Shown here: one piece after another, positions 1-5,039 of the stretch
Numbering within the stretch: the stretch's first letter is position 1
How the letters are laid out: each line of letters begins with the position of its first letter
Source of the DNA: an uncultured Sphingorhabdus sp.
Lineage (GTDB): Bacteria; Pseudomonadota; Alphaproteobacteria; Sphingomonadales; Sphingomonadaceae
Direction: 5' to 3'
NCBI GenBank assembly: GCA_937873665.1
Contig: CALMYW010000178.1
Span: 1-5,039, forward strand
DNA length: 5,039 nucleotides
Notes under the pieces: generated by a model
The model's database searches: none
The model's input: the letters and a program-made list of their open reading frames with translations, nothing else
Told to the model about the DNA's origin: nothing
Translations under genes and position numbers: made by a program

Positions 1-641
1 CGGAGCAGCTGGGCGATTTCTTTGCCGTGGGCGAACTCGCGCTGGATGGCCGGATCGTCGGTACGCCCGGCGTGCTGCTCGCCGCGCTCCATGCCGCAGG
101 GCTCGATGCCGGGCTGATCTGCCCGGCCGCGCAAGGGGCGGAAGCGCGCTGGGCCAGCGGCCTCGCGCTGGTTGCCGCGCCCAACCTGGTCAGCCTGCTC
201 AACCACCTCAAGGGCGTGCAGGTGCTTGCTCCCCCCGAGCCCGGGGAGGCGCAGGAACCCGGCTTCGGCCCCGACCTGAAACAGGTGAAGGGCCAGGAAG
301 TCGCCAAGCGCGCGCTGGAGATCGCGGCGGCGGGCGGGCACAACCTGCTGCTGATCGGCCCGCCAGGCGCGGGCAAAAGCCTGCTTGCCTCATGCCTGCC
401 GGGCATCCTGCCGCCGCTGACTCCGGCGGAGGCGCTGGAAGTGTCGATGGTTGCCTCGGTCGCCGGGCTGCTGGAGGAAGGGCGGATCAGCCGCGCCCGC
501 CCGTTCCGCTCACCCCACCATTCCGCCTCGATGGCGGCGCTCACCGGCGGCGGGCTGAAGGTCAAGCCGGGCGAGGTCAGCCTCGCCCACCTCGGCGTGC
601 TGTTTCTTGACGAGCTGCCCGAATTCCACGGCATTATGTAG
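1..641 (+). pseudogene. comM: comM (yifB-type AAA+ ATPase), 5' part, cut by a transposon
   Basis: This is the N-terminal and central part of a ComM/YifB Mg-chelatase-like AAA+ ATPase. In the family, ComM is a hexameric helicase that drives branch migration of incoming single-stranded DNA during natural transformation. The frame is open at the window edge (first full codon at 3), so the real start and about 100 residues lie outside. Visible motifs are Walker A GPPGAGKS at 357-380 and Walker B VLFLDE at 597-614. Native sequence ends at 628. Translation then runs four codons into the transposon's left repeat and stops at TAG 639-641, giving a tail LPEFHGIM in place of LPEFQRAV. The product lacks sensor 1, the arginine-finger region and the whole C-terminal domain, so it should be inactive. 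Family assignment is very secure. Whether a truncated peptide is made is unknown. Confidence 0.95.
621..628. repeat. Target-site duplication, left copy (GAATTCCA)
   Basis: The 8 bp GAATTCCA lies directly outside the left terminal repeat and is identical to 4327-4334 outside the right one. Joining the two flanks through one copy restores the ComM reading ELPEFQRAV, which confirms both the length and the limits. Eight bp is the usual duplication of the IS1595 family. Confidence 0.95.
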
Positions 642-653
642 CAAACGCACCAA
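629..653 (+). repeat. Left terminal inverted repeat (IRL), 25 bp
   Basis: The repeat starts CGGCATTATGTAGC and ends CGCACCAA. It is the perfect reverse complement of 4302-4326. The match breaks at the next base inward (T here, G in the equivalent position on the right). It contributes the TAG stop codon at 639-641 that ends the 5' comM fragment. Confidence 0.97.
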
Positions 654-713
654 TGGGAATGTGACCGCCATCAAAGGCGATACGTCTGCCCACGTTTGCA
701 ATGCCGCTCCTAA
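654..713. other. Left subterminal region, non-coding
   Basis: About 60 bp lie between the left terminal repeat and the stop codon of the 317-codon gene. A block AATGTGACCGCC at 658-669 resembles GATGTAATCGCC, read inward from 4291 on the other strand at the right end (9 of 12 identical). It may be part of an extended, imperfect transposase-binding region. A short CTCCT/AGGAG inverted repeat (707-711 and 716-720) has no T-run, so I do not call it a terminator. Confidence 0.4.
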
Positions 714-1667
714 TCAGGAGTGAGCGCCATGGTAAATCTTCTTGAGCGTCTCGATAGAGAACAATGCCGGCTTCAACTCTGCCGGATCGCGGCGGTCGTC
801 CTCGCCATTGTACCTGTCTATCGGGACGAAGCGTTCGCCATGTGGATGCCACGGCTCCCATGTGAACGCGAACTTTGTGCTGTGAGGCTCGTTGAAGGCG
901 TCGGTGTAGAAGATACGGCCAGCAACACAGATGGACAACTGTTTCCGCTGCGCGGCCCAATACCAACGAACGTCAGGCAGGCCGCATTTGATCGGTTCAG
1001 TTTCACCCATATGCAGGTAGTGCCTGGTTTCGATATTTTCTCCTCTCGGGAGGAACGACTTCTCATTGGGGAACTCAGTCGGGGGACGCCCGAGCATTGG
1101 GACAGAGCAGAGTTGGATACGGCAGGATACGCCAGTGGCAGGGGTTTGCCCGAAGTTTTTCACATTGATCGTGATAAAATCAGGATAAATCAAACCTGGG
1201 GTGCCGAAATCAAGCGGACTGTATCCCGCCTCAACAGAGGCGATTTCAAACTTGATGCCAGAGACGCCGACATAAGCCCTGAGTTGACGCTTGGCGGTGT
1301 CGCGCGCGATCCCATTCGAGCGATAAGCCAGATAGAGGGCAATCAAAACAAAGCAGGTGCTAGCAATGCCGACAAGGCCGCTAGCCCATGCCCACCACGC
1401 GCTGTCGGCGGCAGCGTCTGCGGCTTTCCATTGGGCGCACAGATCGGCGCTGCCGCCATACTTGCGCTCGCCGCATGGGGCTTCATCTTGATCGGAGCGC
1501 TCCGCCCGTTCGGTTTGCTGGATATTCGCCGCCGCGATATCGCTAAGGCTCTTGGTTATGGACTGCTGGGCGCTGGGCTCCTGTTTGCCGCCTTCCGCAT
1601 AGGCATGATTGGCGCAGGATAGCGCTAGTCCAAGCGCAAGGATGATGCCCCGATAGCCTCTAGACAT
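714..1667 (-). CDS. Exported/membrane-anchored protein of unknown function, 317 aa
   Basis: I do not recognise a named family. The N-terminus reads as a Sec signal peptide: a basic start (MSRGYRG), a hydrophobic core (IILALGLAL) and a likely cleavage after HAYA at residue 24. A second hydrophobic segment at about residues 95-116 should span the inner membrane. It follows a Cys-containing polar stretch (25-90) and precedes a basic R/K-rich turn (117-130). The C-terminal ~190 residues contain the pattern NFGQTPATGV (171-180), seen in many uncharacterised proteobacterial proteins with one or two N-terminal helices and a beta-rich domain. The ATG start is favoured because it begins the signal peptide. 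It lies inside the end of the upstream HTH gene (43-bp overlap) with no good Shine-Dalgarno, so translation is probably coupled. It is a passenger gene of the transposon with no visible role in transposition. Confidence 0.72.
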   Translation of the reverse strand: MSRGYRGIILALGLALSCANHAYAEGGKQEPSAQQSITKSLSDIAAANIQQTERAERSDQDEAPCGERKYGGSADLCAQWKAADAAADSAWWAWASGLVGIASTCFVLIALYLAYRSNGIARDTAKRQLRAYVGVSGIKFEIASVEAGYSPLDFGTPGLIYPDFITINVKNFGQTPATGVSCRIQLCSVPMLGRPPTEFPNEKSFLPRGENIETRHYLHMGETEPIKCGLPDVRWYWAAQRKQLSICVAGRIFYTDAFNEPHSTKFAFTWEPWHPHGERFVPIDRYNGEDDRRDPAELKPALFSIETLKKIYHGAHS

Positions 1668-1846
1668 TGGATCAAGAACACCGCCGTGAATTTCCCACGG
1701 CTGAGCTTGTTCCTGATATTCGGCTCAGAGTCCACAACACCAATCGCCGCCAGTTTTTCCACGAGCTGGGCGTAGGACACATTGCGACGCTTCAGCTCAC
1801 CCTTGAGCAAGCCCTTTACTTTCGCTTCCCATTCCGTGTCAGCCAC
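1625..1846 (-). CDS. DUF6471-like small helix-turn-helix protein, 73 aa
   Basis: This short basic helical protein resembles the DUF6471 family. Residues about 10-22 form one helix (KGLLKGELKRRNV). Residues 24-36 (SYAQLVEKLAAIG) and 40-53 (ending IRNKLSRGKF) look like the two helices of a helix-turn-helix, with a further hydrophobic helix (FLIQCLEAIG). DNA binding is likely from fold and basic charge but is inference, since the family is uncharacterised. The start is GTG at 1846-1844, chosen because TAGGAG at 1860-1855 sits eight bases upstream. It is the first gene of a two-gene minus-strand unit, overlapping the 317-codon gene by 43 bp, and diverges from the transposase across a compact control region with repeated operator-like sequence. 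That position suggests a regulator of the transposase and of itself. Confidence 0.8.
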   Translation of the reverse strand: MADTEWEAKVKGLLKGELKRRNVSYAQLVEKLAAIGVVDSEPNIRNKLSRGKFTAVFLIQCLEAIGASSLRLD

Positions 1847-1854
1847 GAATGTAT

Positions 1855-1860
1855 CTCCTA
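1855..1860 (-). promoter_or_regulatory. Ribosome binding site for the DUF6471-like gene
   Basis: On the minus strand the sequence is TAGGAG, with eight bases between GGAG and the GTG start codon. This supports the non-ATG start. It directly abuts the palindrome at 1859-1879, so folding of that palindrome in an upstream transcript, or protein bound to it, could mask the site. Confidence 0.75.
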
Positions 1861-1879
1861 TGATGGCAAAGCCATCATA
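1859..1879. repeat. Perfect 9-bp inverted repeat (operator-like)
   Basis: TATGATGGC, then AAA, then GCCATCATA: nine-base perfect arms around a three-base centre. The right arm contains the minus-strand -10 box (TATGAT, 1879-1874), and the left end touches the ribosome binding site of the DUF6471-like gene. A dimeric regulator bound here would block transcription of that gene. No T-run follows, so it is not a terminator. Confidence 0.65.
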
Positions 1880-1890
1880 TACGATACGTT
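1864..1890 (+). repeat. 27-bp imperfect direct repeat, copy 1
   Basis: This copy starts TGGCAAAGCCATC and matches 1908-1934 at 22 of 27 positions. The two copies are 44 bp apart, roughly four helical turns. It overlaps the -10 of the minus-strand promoter. Conservation of a long block at both -10 regions suggests a shared regulator site. Confidence 0.65.
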
Positions 1891-1902
1891 TGCCATTGAC
1901 AA
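1874..1902 (-). promoter_or_regulatory. Predicted sigma-70-type promoter for the minus-strand pair
   Basis: On the minus strand, TTGTCA at 1902-1897 is followed by a 17-base spacer and TATGAT at 1879-1874. Transcription would begin about 1867, giving a short leader that already contains the Shine-Dalgarno at 1860-1855. The -35 shares five bases with the opposing -35 of the transposase promoter. Confidence 0.6.
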
Positions 1903-1925
1903 CGGCGTGGCAATGCCATTATATG
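1896..1925 (+). promoter_or_regulatory. Predicted sigma-70-type promoter for the transposase
   Basis: TTGACA at 1896-1901, an 18-base spacer, then TATATG at 1920-1925 (a 17-base alternative is TTATAT at 1919-1924). The -35 is perfect and the -10 is mediocre, as expected for a gene kept at low level. Transcription would start about 1932, some 20 bases before the ATG at 1954. The -10 lies within direct-repeat copy 2. Confidence 0.55.
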
Positions 1926-1934
1926 CGATGCATT
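1908..1934 (+). repeat. 27-bp imperfect direct repeat, copy 2
   Basis: This copy starts TGGCAATGCCATT and differs from 1864-1890 at five positions, four of them transitions. It covers the transposase -10 and the likely start of transcription. It includes the small palindrome TGGCAATGCCA. On the minus strand it contains a perfect TATAAT (1924-1919) but without a good -35 at the right distance. Confidence 0.65.
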
Positions 1935-1953
1935 GATATCGGATATAGTGACA

Positions 1954-2910
<957 letters not shown>

Positions 2911-2958
2911 GTGCTTGAAATTGACTCAGATAAAGCCGATACAATTCAATCACTTATT

Positions 2959-2978
2959 ACTTGACAAAACCGTCAAGT
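2959..2978. repeat. Inverted repeat over the -35 of the Panacea gene
   Basis: ACTTGAC, AAAACC, GTCAAGT: perfect seven-base arms with a six-base gap, covering the TTGACA box. It is a likely operator half of an autoregulated toxin-antitoxin promoter. Its last base is shared with the next inverted repeat. Confidence 0.6.
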
Positions 2979-2990
2979 TGTTCCTATAAA
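2961..2990 (+). promoter_or_regulatory. Strong predicted promoter for the Panacea gene
   Basis: TTGACA at 2961-2966, an 18-base spacer and TATAAA at 2985-2990. This is the best promoter match in the window, and it lets the cargo genes be expressed independently of the transposase. Expected transcription start is about 2996-2998, immediately before the ATG at 2999, so the message may be leaderless or nearly so. Confidence 0.7.
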
Positions 2991-2999
2991 GCGGAACAA
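2978..2999. repeat. Inverted repeat flanking the -10 of the Panacea gene
   Basis: TTGTTCC, TATAAAGC, GGAACAA: perfect seven-base arms enclosing the -10 box, with the right arm ending on the first base of the start codon. Together with the inverted repeat at 2959-2978, nearly the whole promoter is covered by dyad symmetry, as expected for negative autoregulation. Confidence 0.6.
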
Positions 3000-3628
3000 T
3001 GGCGGGATTGGTCCAATTCGACAGAGAGAAAATGCGCGCAGTTGTTCTGCGTGCGTGTCACTCCTGTGACCCATCCGACCTAGGAGCCGTAAAGCTCAAC
3101 AAGGTGCTCTATTTTCTGGATATGATTTCGTACGCCCATCACCGCTCGCCGGTTACGGGCGCGACATATCGCAAGCGTCCCAATGGACCGACATCAGATC
3201 AACTTTTGTTCCTCCTTCGGGAGATGGAGCGGAACGGGGATATCGACATCCGCGATGTCGATTATCATGGCTATTGGAAGAAAGAGTACACCGCCAAAGT
3301 CGGCGAACCGGAAGGTGTACTAAGCCAAGACGAGCTTAGCTTGCTGGACGATGTGCTTGAGTTTGTGTGCAGGCAAAATTCAGCGCGTAGCATTAGCGAA
3401 TATAGCCACAGCCTGCCTTGGGAAATGGCTGAAATGGGGGATGAAATTCCCTACCATTCTGCTATGCTCCTGTTCCCAATGGAGCCGACGCCAGAGGCGT
3501 TCGAAATGGTCGAACAGGGGTTCGCGGAAATTGAAGCTGCGCGACAAGAGTCAAACACCGTGGATATGCAATTACTCGCAGCTTTTCGAAGCCGCCTTTT
3601 ATCGGAGGCTGGCCTCGCTAGACCTTAA
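2999..3628 (+). CDS. SocA/Panacea-domain protein, probable antitoxin, 209 aa
   Basis: This is a Panacea (SocA-like, formerly DUF4065) domain protein. Family members are antitoxins that neutralise many unrelated toxins. SocA of Caulobacter acts as a proteolytic adaptor for its toxin. The signature block is at residues about 31-70: KLNKVLYFLDM, then GATYRKRPNGPTSDQLL. The helical remainder includes LSQDELSLLDDVLEFV (108-123) and SEYSHSLPWEMAEMGDEIPY. Family matches fade after about residue 183. ATG 2999 is chosen because the FDREK stretch just inside it belongs to relatives of this subgroup. Upstream GCGGAAC is a poor ribosome site, and the transcript may be leaderless. The last ~98 bases overlap a toxin-sized ORF in the +1 frame, so the pair looks like an antitoxin-first operon. 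The final residues (about 190-209) may not be native if a frameshift has occurred. Confidence 0.85.
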   Translation: MAGLVQFDREKMRAVVLRACHSCDPSDLGAVKLNKVLYFLDMISYAHHRSPVTGATYRKRPNGPTSDQLLFLLREMERNGDIDIRDVDYHGYWKKEYTAKVGEPEGVLSQDELSLLDDVLEFVCRQNSARSISEYSHSLPWEMAEMGDEIPYHSAMLLFPMEPTPEAFEMVEQGFAEIEAARQESNTVDMQLLAAFRSRLLSEAGLARP

Positions 3629-3830
3629 TGGTTTTTGCGAGTTGCTCCAAAACTTTGAAAACATGATCGCCCGCAATCCGCGCATGGCGGGTGTTCCTCA
3701 CCCGTACAAGCCGGACTACTGGGTCTATCAAAGCCCAAGGCTAGCTAGGCTCCCCAGTTGCATTCTAACTTATTCGATTGATGATGATGCAGGGATCGCC
3801 ACCCTTTGGAATGCCTACCTGCAAAATTAG
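3531..3830 (+). CDS. Toxin-like ORF downstream of Panacea antitoxin, start uncertain
   Basis: This is a likely partner of the Panacea protein. The convincing protein-like part begins near 3570 (SQLFEAAFYRRLASLD) and runs 86 codons to TAG 3828-3830. Two amphipathic helices are followed by ARNPRMAGVPHPYKPDYWVY, then RLARLPSCILTYSIDDDAG and LWNAYLQN. The helix-helix-beta-sheet order with a closing LTYSIDD strand resembles the RelE/ParE toxin fold, but this is a pattern judgement, not an identified family. No ATG lies at the expected place. The best in-frame start is TTG 3531 behind AGGGG (3516-3520). ATA at 3564 could be a mutated ATG, and one extra T near 3570 could be a frameshift joining it to the ATG at 3566. 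It overlaps the antitoxin by about 98 bases and shares stop-codon bases with the convergent gene at 3827. Confidence 0.5.
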   Translation: MKLRDKSQTPWICNYSQLFEAAFYRRLASLDLNGFCELLQNFENMIARNPRMAGVPHPYKPDYWVYQSPRLARLPSCILTYSIDDDAGIATLWNAYLQN

Positions 3831-4258
3831 CGGGTGAGGCCCCAAACCAGCATCCCGCCAGACCCTTGCTCCGACCGCGCCAACTGCCGCTCCCGCAGGT
3901 TCCGCAGCGCCGCCCCAATCCGCTTCTGCATCGCCTTTGCCAGTACCTTGTCATTCAGGTTCAACTCGCGCTCTGCCATCAGCCGCAGGGTGATCGCCTT
4001 CGCGTCCATAGGCCCTTCCTTGCGCAGCATGGCGAGGATTGAGCGTGTCACCTGTCCCTTGAAGGCGTGGTGACGCGGGGGCAGCGGCCTGGGCTTGATT
4101 TCGTCCAGGTCAATGTCCGGCACGAATAGCCGCAACGTGCTGTCCACGTGATCGACGGCGATCATCGCTTCCCGCAACTGGTCTTGAAGGGCGTCTATCT
4201 GCCCGGCGAGTTCTGCGCGCTTCGTGCGAAGGGCGCTTACAACGTGTGGGTCTGCCAT
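3827..4258 (-). CDS. Coiled-coil plus winged-helix-like protein of unknown function, 143 aa
   Basis: I know similar uncharacterised proteins from alphaproteobacterial accessory regions, but no function. Residues 1-45 (starting MADPHVVSALRTKRAELAGQ) show heptad-like hydrophobic spacing, suggesting a coiled coil. A short Pro-rich linker with PRPLPPRH (56-63) follows. Residues about 66-140 (TRSILAMLRKEG, then LRLMAEREL, KAMQKRIGAALRNLRERQL and a final GGMLVWGL) have the helix-helix-helix-wing order of a winged helix, so DNA binding is plausible. The ATG at 4258 has no clear Shine-Dalgarno, and only 68 bases separate it from the element's right tip, so its promoter must lie in or next to the terminal repeat. 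Its stop TAA (3829-3827) overlaps the stop of the toxin-like ORF tail to tail. A role in transposition, or in regulating the cargo, is possible but unshown. Confidence 0.75.
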   Translation of the reverse strand: MADPHVVSALRTKRAELAGQIDALQDQLREAMIAVDHVDSTLRLFVPDIDLDEIKPRPLPPRHHAFKGQVTRSILAMLRKEGPMDAKAITLRLMAERELNLNDKVLAKAMQKRIGAALRNLRERQLARSEQGSGGMLVWGLTR

Positions 4259-4301
4259 ATGCGGACATTACGCACCGCAGGCGATTACATCTATCTAGGT
4301 C
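4259..4301. other. Right subterminal region, non-coding
   Basis: About 43 bp separate the 143-codon gene from the right terminal repeat. Read inward on the minus strand, GATGTAATCGCC starting at 4291 partly matches the left subterminal block at 658-669. I see no -35/-10 pair good enough to call a promoter in either direction. Confidence 0.35.
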
Positions 4302-4326
4302 TTGGTGCGTTTGCTACATAATGCCG
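4302..4326 (-). repeat. Right terminal inverted repeat (IRR), 25 bp
   Basis: It reads TTGGTGCGTTTGC at the inner side and ACATAATGCCG at the outer tip, and is the perfect reverse complement of 629-653. Its outer tip contains ATG at 4321-4323, which is in frame with the 3' comM fragment. Confidence 0.97.
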
Positions 4327-4334
4327 GAATTCCA
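4327..4334. repeat. Target-site duplication, right copy (GAATTCCA)
   Basis: Identical to 621-628. Bases after it (GCGCGCCGTGCTC) continue the ComM codons for QRAVL, showing that nothing was lost from the target gene. Confidence 0.95.
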
Positions 4335-4926
4335 GCGCGCCGTGCTCGATTCGCTGCGCCAGCCGCTGGAAGCGGGCGTGGTCGATGTTGCCCGGGCCAA
4401 TGCCCACGTCACCTTCCCGGCGCGGGTGCAACTGATCGCGGCGATGAACCCGTGCCGCTGCGGCCATCTGGGCGATCCGGCGCTGGCCTGTAGCCGCGCG
4501 CCGCGCTGCGCCGCCGATTACCAGAGCAAGGTTTCCGGCCCGCTGCTCGACCGGATCGACCTGCATGTCGAAGTTGATCCCGTCAGCGCCGCCGACCTTG
4601 CCCTGCCGCCGCCCGCGGAAGGCAGCGCGCAAGTGGCCGCCCGCGTCGCCGCCGCGCGCGCCGTCCAGACCGCGCGGCTGGACGGTACCGGACGGCGCTC
4701 CAACGCCGAACTCGATGGTGACTTGCTGGAGCGTCACGCCACGCCGGACGAGCCGGGGCGCAAGCTGCTGATGCAGGCGGCCGAGGCGATGCGCCTGTCC
4801 GCGCGCGGCTATACCCGGATGCTGCGCGTGGCACGGACCATCGCGGACCTTGCAGGAAGCGAAGGGGTGGGGCGCATTCATGTGGCCGAGGCGCTGAGTT
4901 ATCGCAGGCAAGCGCCGCGGGCTTAA
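4327..4926 (+). pseudogene. comM: comM, 3' part, separated by the transposon
   Basis: This is the C-terminal 199 codons of the same ComM ATPase, from EFQRAVLDSLRQPLEAG to the TAA at 4924-4926. It holds sensor 1 (AAMNPC), the cysteine group characteristic of ComM (C-R-C-G followed by two further Cys in ACSRAPRC), the SGPLLDRIDLHVEV arginine-finger region and the C-terminal Mg-chelatase-type helical domain (ending RIHVAEALSYRR). The frame is undamaged. It is open upstream through the terminal repeat, with ATG at 4321 in the repeat and GTG at 4246 further in, so a C-terminal polypeptide could be translated if transcribed. Without Walker A and B it cannot hydrolyse ATP. Clean reading frames in both halves imply that the disruption is recent, and precise excision would restore the gene. 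Confidence 0.94.
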
Positions 4927-4939
4927 GTTTGGCCGCACA

Positions 4940-5033
4940 CGTCATCCCGGGCTCGACCCGGGATCGCTGGCAATCGCGAAGCTCAGTGGCGGCGTTGGAC
5001 GGCCACCGGTCCCGGGTCGAGCCCGGGATGACG
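4940..5033. repeat. REP-like long inverted repeat after comM
   Basis: The 24-base arm at 4940-4963 (CGTCATCCCGGGCTCGACCC then GGGA) is the perfect reverse complement of 5010-5033, with a 46-base middle segment. Each arm also carries CCCGGG-CTCGA-CCCGGG, so each can fold alone. Such CATCCCGGG-type palindromes are scattered between genes in many alphaproteobacteria, including sphingomonads. The site begins 14 bases after the comM stop and could end transcription or stabilise the 3' end, although no T-run follows. The remaining bases to 5039 hold nothing I can identify. Confidence 0.8.
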
Positions 5034-5039
5034 CTTACA

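Noticed and set aside
706..725. Possible hairpin terminator at the end of the 317-codon gene.
   Set aside because: Arms are only five bases, and there is no T-run on the minus strand after it.
720..1622. A 300-codon plus-strand ORF opposite the 317-codon minus-strand gene, with AGGAG just before an ATG at 729.
   Set aside because: The minus-strand frame has a textbook signal peptide, a membrane helix and a family-like NFGQTPATGV motif, and follows a coupled upstream gene. The plus-strand product shows no recognisable motif. The ribosome-site match is probably chance, but real antisense translation cannot be fully excluded from sequence alone.
3628..3666. ATG at 3628 overlapping the Panacea stop (TAATG), which looks like a coupled start for the next gene.
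   Set aside because: That frame ends after 12 codons. The toxin-like sequence is in a different frame.
4291..4938. Long minus-strand ORFs opposite the 3' comM half.
   Set aside because: The plus frame is unmistakable ComM. GC-rich codon bias produces stop-free antisense frames.

Overview
The window shows one mobile element that has landed inside a chromosomal housekeeping gene. The host gene is comM (yifB-type, Mg-chelatase-like AAA+ ATPase). Its first visible part lies at 1-628 and its end at 4327-4926, and together they would encode about 405 residues of a protein whose N-terminal ~100 residues lie before the window. The very GC-rich codon use of comM, the REP-like CCCGGG hairpin behind it and the character of the cargo proteins suggest an alphaproteobacterium, most likely a sphingomonad. 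This is inference, because no 16S gene or other taxonomic marker is present.

The inserted element spans 629-4326 (3698 bp). It is bounded by 25-bp perfect terminal inverted repeats and flanked by an 8-bp target duplication, GAATTCCA. The ends are clean and both duplication copies are intact, so it looks like a single simple transposition event. The transposase (1954-2910, +) has an N-terminal zinc ribbon and an ISXO2-like catalytic domain, which places the element in the IS1595 family. The 8-bp duplication agrees with that. The element is much longer than a transposase-only IS because it carries passenger genes.

Left arm (minus strand): a 73-codon DUF6471-like small helix-turn-helix protein is followed, with a 43-bp overlap, by a 317-residue exported or membrane-anchored protein of unknown function. 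These genes diverge from the transposase. The control region between them (about 1855-1953) has back-to-back promoters whose -35 boxes overlap, and two copies of a 27-bp imperfect direct repeat sit on the two -10 regions. The simplest model is that the small HTH protein represses both itself and the transposase.

Right arm: a SocA/Panacea-domain protein (2999-3628, +), probably an antitoxin, has its own strong promoter covered by two inverted repeats. It overlaps a toxin-sized downstream ORF (to 3830) with a RelE/ParE-like tail but no convincing start codon. Converging on it is a 143-residue coiled-coil plus winged-helix-like protein (3827-4258, -) that starts near the right terminus. The element can therefore be read as a transposon carrying its own candidate addiction module and regulators.

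Host consequence: the insertion lies two codons after the Walker B Asp-Glu of ComM. The left terminal repeat supplies a stop codon, and the right one supplies an in-frame ATG before the 3' half, so neither half should be a working ComM. Loss of ComM is expected to reduce natural transformation if this host is competent. After comM comes a 24-bp perfect REP-like inverted repeat near the window end.
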